From: Spirometra erinaceieuropaei
Lineage: Eukaryota; Platyhelminthes; Cestoda; Diphyllobothriidea; Diphyllobothriidae
Reading direction: 5' to 3'
Assembly (NCBI GenBank): GCA_902702965.1
Contig: CACRXP010000011.1
Coordinates: 443,617-507,616, forward strand
Length of the DNA: 64,000 nucleotides
A program made the position numbers and the translations under genes. Positions 59,357 through 64,000 of the stretch are shown here, in pieces (the stretch's first letter is position 1; each line of letters starts with the position of its first letter). The notes below the pieces were generated by a model, which worked only from the letters and a program-made list of their open reading frames with translations, was not told where the DNA came from and did not search any database.

Positions 59357-59655
59357 GAGCAATCATCACACCAACATCCAACGCATGTGATGAAATTGCA
59401 GCAATTAACGACGTGAATGTCGGCCATCAAACAATTAGCACACCAAGTACAACGACCCCGGATGAAGGGGGGAGCCGTGAATGTTCATAGGTATGCGGTA
59501 GCATGGCGACTGCATCCTATGAATACTGCAGCCCCTTGTGCGTGAATCACGCGTATCTGCTGTTGTCTCTGATGATGGATTCGAGCAAGAATCCGAAACG
59601 TCAGGCTAATAAAGCTCTTGTCCCAGCGATCGTGTCGTCTTCTTCTTTTTCAATA
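59357..59655 (+). mobile_element. Penelope-like tail in inverted orientation, abutting the N-terminal copy
   Basis: The + strand reads RAIITPTSNACDEIAAINDV, the same C-terminal coding remnant that ends the minus-strand ORF at 57,084-57,300, followed by the tail and the best hammerhead-like motif, ending gtcccagcgatcgtgtcgtc. It joins the oppositely oriented N-terminal copy at 59,356/59,357 with no spacer. Confidence 0.8.
59565..59606 (+). ncRNA. Candidate type I hammerhead ribozyme, best copy
   Basis: Stem I arm gtct (59,565-59,568), CTGATGA (59,569-59,575), an extra T, stem II GGATTC (59,577-59,582) with loop gagcaa and GAATCC (59,589-59,594), GAAA (59,595-59,598), then CGTC and the second stem I arm aggc (59,603-59,606). 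Stem II is six perfect pairs. Stem III would be only the loop-less palindrome ACGT, so activity may need a dimer. Hammerheads in Penelope-like elements are established; the extra base after the CTGATGA box is unusual. Confidence 0.68.
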
Positions 59656-59657
59656 AA

Positions 59658-60635
59658 TCATGAACTGTCAAGCGAAATTCCGAATTACTTTTTCGTTTCG
59701 AAAAGAATAATTAAGTAGTTTTGTGAAACTTGTCGGCCTAGAACATATTTCCATAATTTTTCTGTTATCTGAGGATGCCGGCTTTCGATAAAACTTCTTC
59801 TCAGCTGTATGCAAAAACCTCACTCTGTAAAAAATGACTACATATTTAGCAGGAGTTTTTCTGATTGCTTTTCGATGCCCTTAATTGTCCAATAATGTTT
59901 TATGAAAAACATGCATAAAGATATTCATTATTTCTCTCATTCGTTATATACTTACGTCTTCTTCCAATCCTATACTCGGGGATGGGTATAATTCGATTTT
60001 AAAAAACTGTTCCAATTCCCGAATAATCTTGGACTCGCTCTAGCGTCACATTGTCATTTAGGGTTTCCAATCTGCAAGCCGTATATTTTCCGTTTACCCA
60101 AAACTACACATTTCTCTACGGTACTAAAGGGGGACCATATAGTGTTCCTAAATTTAAGCAGTGGATTTTATCCATATTGTTAACTTTACAAGCCTCGTTG
60201 GTAATTGCAGGGACATGACGGTTTATGAACGGCCATTTCACGGTATTTAAAAGTCCGACAATTATAAACTTTTTTAAAACCGTATCATGACCCTCCTTCA
60301 AATATAAAATTAGGATAAGACGTAACTAGCCACCGAATGAGCAAAAGAATCAATATTTTTATGCATGTTTTTCATGAACTATAATTGGACTTTTAAGGGC
60401 TTTGAAAATCAATAAGAAAAATTCATGCTACTTAGTTAGCCATTTGCTACAGAATGTAGTTTTTGCATGCAGCCGGAAAGAAGTTTTTCCGAAATCCGGC
60501 ATCCTGAGGTAACTGAAATATTGTAGGATTATGTGGCAGGCTGACTAGTTTTACAACCCTACTTAATTAATCTCTTCGAAACGAAAGCGCATTTCAGAAG
60601 TTCGGTTGACATTTCATGAGTCAGCCCACCTACTG
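59658..60635. repeat. Tc1/mariner-like foldback MITE, subfamily B
   Basis: The right end reads catgagtcagcccacctactg and is followed by TA (60,636-60,637). The left arm starts aatcatgaactgtcaagcga, lacking the outermost bases. Arms correspond over about 350 bp, including the tcgatgcccttaattgtcca block and its complement at 60,380-60,410. It sits directly after the Penelope tail, so either the tail is its insertion site or its end was lost when the tail arrived. Confidence 0.78.
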
Positions 60636-62405
60636 TAAATATATACATATTGAAAGGTAAGCACCTCAAGAAATACACATTGAAGTCGAAGGCGTTCTTT
60701 CGTAAAAGGAACTTTACTGCCTTAAATTTTCGACGTCGATTCGCAAGGTGGTCTGCAGGTGCAGACTGAATGTAAATGTACCGAGAACAGTTAACATCTG
60801 GCAGTGCACTTGATAATCGATAGTCGTTGGCGTTTGTGTCCGTGAACGGCCGCCATCTGTGTCATTCTGGCCCGAGTGGCTCTCGCCTCTTCCATTTCTC
60901 CTTGAGACTTTGTACGCGCCGTCGCGTTTATCTTCTTCCGAAGAAAATGGGAAAGAAGAGAGTGTGAGGTTATGGGCCAAGTCGTATTTAAACCGACGTT
61001 TGAAAACTTTCTCTCGTTTTCATCACCGGACATTTGCGCTTGCTGCCTGCCAGCTGTGTTAGAAGTGGTGATCTGTATGGTTTTTGACATTGCGTTTAAC
61101 CAGCTTGATGTTTTATTGCCCGATTTGTTGATATAATTGCACTGCTTGCAATAAATGGGGAGCTTGAAAGTGCGAGTGTGAATTTGTGTTATATAAACTG
61201 GATTGAAATGAACGCCGTCGGTCAGTCACGGCAGTAAAGCAGCGAATCTCCGTCCACAACGGGATTGTGACGGTCAAGGATGTGAGATGAACTTAAACCA
61301 CGCACAATAAGTTCGCTTCGTCTAATGACAAGTCAGAGAGCTAATGAGGACTAGTTTATTCTGTACACAGGGCAGGTTGCCGTAAGTTGGCTATTTGCTT
61401 GCAACAGAAATAAGCGTCCGTTCTCGGAGAGCGTCAGTCGCGGTGTGTTGTTTACGCGGGGGTGAGTGTCTGGGTCAGCAGGAGGGGTGACTGGCTGAGT
61501 GTTGGTCGTGTGATTGGGCAAATTAGGGGAGGAATGGAGGGCGCATACTCACAAGGCCTCACGGGAATCAAGCCAGAGCGTTCGACGCGCGTTAGGTGAT
61601 ATTAGTTTGTGAGGGCGGCCGGGAGTCACTGCAGCTGGACAGGAGGGGCCCCAATTCCAGCCGATGTGGGTGCTCGTGTGTCAGCGGCCTGTCAGTGCTT
61701 GTCGCGGCCATCGACCGACAAAACGGAGCCGGAGAAAAGGGGCGCTGGAGCGGCTGCTACAGGATTAGCCAGGAGGGTTCGAACTTGGGGGATAATACTA
61801 GCGGTGCGAATGAAATAAAGCGTAAGCGCATGCTGCCAGAATTAGGGTAAGACGAATGGGTCGACATAAAGAGATTAGGCGGGAGCATCAGACAGTTGGT
61901 TAGAGTTGAACACGCTGGACAGGATATAGAGAACAAAATAAGTGAGACGCGCAAGAAACACGTGTGACAATAGAGAAAGTGTGCAACAAATTAAATAACA
62001 TTCAATGTAAACCGACGGGGTGAGGAAAAGGGGAGTTAAGTCCGAGTAAGAGGCGGAGGTAACCGTGAACCTTGTAGTCACCACTAGCAGCCTATATGTT
62101 GCGAGTCTTAGCCAGTAATCGCGGTGAGAAACGACAGCATAAAAAGTCACTAGGGGAATAAAAGCAATATTCAAGAATCAAGTCCTCATCTCCAGGTCCA
62201 TATTTAATTTACGTCTGCCTTAAAGCGTTGTTCCTTGCTGCGTTAATGCAAACAGTACAGTTAAGAAAAAATTAACCAGTGTTAATGCTCAGTTAGTCTG
62301 GCACCTCGACACAAACCTAGGCCTGAAGTGGTTCGCATGCCTTTCGATTTTTTCCGTTGTTGTTGATAGCTTGAACAAAACGTCTCTCGACCTCCCGGTA
62401 ATACC
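60636..62405. other. About 1.8 kb unassigned, possibly including a gypsy 3' LTR
   Basis: No protein recognised. 61,440-61,760 is G- and C-rich and 62,000-62,300 lies where the 3' LTR of the neighbouring minus-strand gypsy element should be. I could not find paired LTR ends or a primer-binding site, since the other LTR would lie outside the window. Confidence 0.3.
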
Positions 62406-62409
62406 CTCT

Positions 62410-64000
62410 GCTCACGCCTTCCCTCCAGGTTTGTAACTAGGGGCAAACATCTCTTCTTTCAGAAAGTTGCGTTCTGGTGGCTGGGCAAGTCGCACCTATG
62501 GTCGAGGCACTGTAGACGTATAGCAGACTGTTGACCCAAAGACGTGCGACTAGATTTTGTCTGCCAAGATCACATTGCAGCACTATTGTGTACATGGGAA
62601 GGAACATGTCAAGTTGGTACACTTTACTGCCTACGTTCCACATCTTGAGGATATTAACAAAACGTTCTGCCTGACACTTTGATTGGGAATGAAATGGTGG
62701 TGTTGTCGCATGAGGGATTCTTCATTTGTAGCACAATTGCTGGGGCAGTGTTGACGGAAACTGAGTGCCACCATCCGTCACAGTCCCTTCGGGGGGTCAT
62801 ATCTTGAGGTGAGTTCTTCCGTCTTCTTTACTGTTATATCAGGAATAGCTGCCGTGTCCATGTCTCGACAACTATACGATTGAAAATGGCCCAGCAGTGT
62901 CAGCATGAACTCTCATTCACGGTCCTTCTAACACCGTCCATGGCAGGGGGTACTTTTGGCGGGTCCCCAACCTCACGTCCACGTGGGCCGCAGATTTGAA
63001 CGAAAGAGTCGACGCCGTCATCAACTTCTTTCGGGCCAGTTGCTTCGTGCGAGTAATACCCTGATGTCAGGCACGATTTGCCGTTTGACTGGTCATACAC
63101 TATGCACTTTCTTGTGATGTAAAATAGTTTATTTGATCTCTGAAGTGCTTTACAGATGGATGTGCTCTGTCTTCAACAAGCAAGCCGTTTAGAATAAACA
63201 TCTTTATCTGGCGTAATAGTGGTCTACTGCAGTGGTGTCCCGATATGGTCAGTGGTGAGAAGCATCTGTCAGATAACGCATCTAAGTTCTCCGTCGTTTT
63301 GCATCAGAGCTCTTGCAATCACCACGCCTTCGTCGCCTAAGTTCAGCCGTGATATGGAGTCCAAAACTCCGACATTGTGAGCGGAAACATGCAGGACTGT
63401 GAAGTAATAACTCAGAAGGGTCGTACTCCAACATTGGATCTTTATACGCGTGTGCTGCAGCTCGCTCCCAATTCATGCTCGGCGAAAAATTCAATAGTTT
63501 TTGACCATTTGGAGTATGAAGTGTCTGCCGTAAAGCAATTTGTGAAATTCCTAAAAATGTCTAGCCGACTGTTAATATTTCCTTTTTCAAGTGGGCTGTA
63601 GTTTCGCTCTACCTATGTGAGTCATTGGGACACGCATGAAGGGCCAGATGTTACATTCTGGAGCCTTCCGAGAGCGAATGTTGCCTGCCAATAACAAGAC
63701 ACATCCGCCTAGACGACTGTTTCGTTATCCATTTCGAAATACGGAAGTACGATTGACTCAGTAATCTTCTCCTTTATCTTGTCGAATGCCTCCTAACAAT
63801 CCGCAAACCACTCAAATTTTGCATCTTTGTGAAGTAGTCGTTTTAACGGTGGCTTTTGGCTGTGGAGCCCGAAAATATATGACGCGTGGTAACTGACTAG
63901 ATCTATAATTTTTTCTAATTCCCGTGCATTATTTGGTACTACCACGTTCTTGAATGCTGCAACTCTTTCTAGATTCTGTGAATGCCTGTTCGCGCTTACC
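62410..64000 (-). pseudogene. Ty3/gypsy pol remnant: RT end, RNase H, integrase (runs off the window)
   Basis: Minus-strand order from the right edge: AAFKNVVVPNNARELEKIID then LVSYHASYIFGLHSQKPPLK and DAKFEWFADC (RT thumb and connection, 63,760-63,970); LYGRHFILQMVKN and HTRIKIQCWSTTLLSYYFTV, HNVGVLDSISRL (RNase H end with the usual DALSRL equivalent, 63,340-63,560); VTDGGTQFPSTLPQQLCYK then TTPPFHSQSKCQAERFVNIL (integrase core, about 62,655-62,790); and a C-terminal piece at 62,437-62,643 ending in a CPATRTQLSER segment like the RHxNQLRxR block. There are many stops and shifts, so it is an old inactive copy. Its 5' part lies beyond base 64,000. Confidence 0.8.

Noticed and set aside
60791..61090. 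Minus-strand 99-codon frame with Arg/Lys-rich content
   Set aside because: No domain, no splice context and no repeat partner in the window; kept only as unassigned sequence.
1..64000. CRISPR arrays, bacterial operons, ribosomal RNA genes
   Set aside because: Nothing of the kind is visible; the direct repeats present are transposon-derived and the genome is clearly eukaryotic.

Overview
The window is repeat-dense, intron-rich animal DNA. Its retroelement families (a CR1-like LINE, an RTE-like LINE whose polyprotein ends in C2H2 zinc fingers, Penelope-like elements with GIY-YIG endonuclease, Ty3/gypsy remnants) and one micro-exon gene point to a parasitic flatworm. From remembered family resemblance I lean to a diphyllobothriidean tapeworm (Schistocephalus/Spirometra type); this is inference, not a database result.

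The one host gene I can support lies on the + strand from 27,486 to about 37,170. It is a micro-exon gene: a 58-nt first exon encoding a signal peptide, 27 internal exons of only 15-27 nt (every one a multiple of 3, every intron in phase 1), and a short last exon with a stop and AATAAA. The inferred product is a secreted protein of about 218 residues with four N-glycosylation sequons. Its core is built from 27-nt and 18-nt exons in pairs separated by introns of 81-100 nt.

Layout. 1-5.8 kb: an inverted pair of Penelope-like tails, then a nearly full-length decayed CR1-like LINE on +. 8.9-11.5 kb: RT plus zinc-finger LINE on -. 12.1-14.1 kb: Penelope-like N-terminus on - with an inverted tail, then a CR1 3' end on +. 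18.8-20.8 kb: a foldback element, a gypsy C-terminus and a Penelope tail. 25.3-26.3 kb: a foldback element. 27.5-37.2 kb: the micro-exon gene, with a small foldback element in one intron. 37.9-42.6 kb: three foldback elements and a zinc-finger LINE tail. 44.4-51.1 kb: three CR1 fragments on -, split by an internally deleted zinc-finger LINE on + and a Penelope tail. 51.2-53.5 kb: two foldback elements. 53.8-55.7 kb: RTE-like LINE on -. 57.0-59.7 kb: two overlapping Penelope-like copies on - plus an inverted tail. 59.7-60.6 kb: a foldback element. 62.4 kb to the end: gypsy RT/RNase H/integrase on -, running off the window.

Two repeat systems recur. One is a Tc1/mariner-like foldback MITE family of about 990 bp with arms of several hundred bp, TA target duplications and CAGTG or CAGTAG termini; eight copies fall in two subfamilies. 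The other is the Penelope-like tail, which carries a hammerhead-ribozyme-like motif in at least six states of decay. Several multi-kilobase stretches show no recognisable gene.
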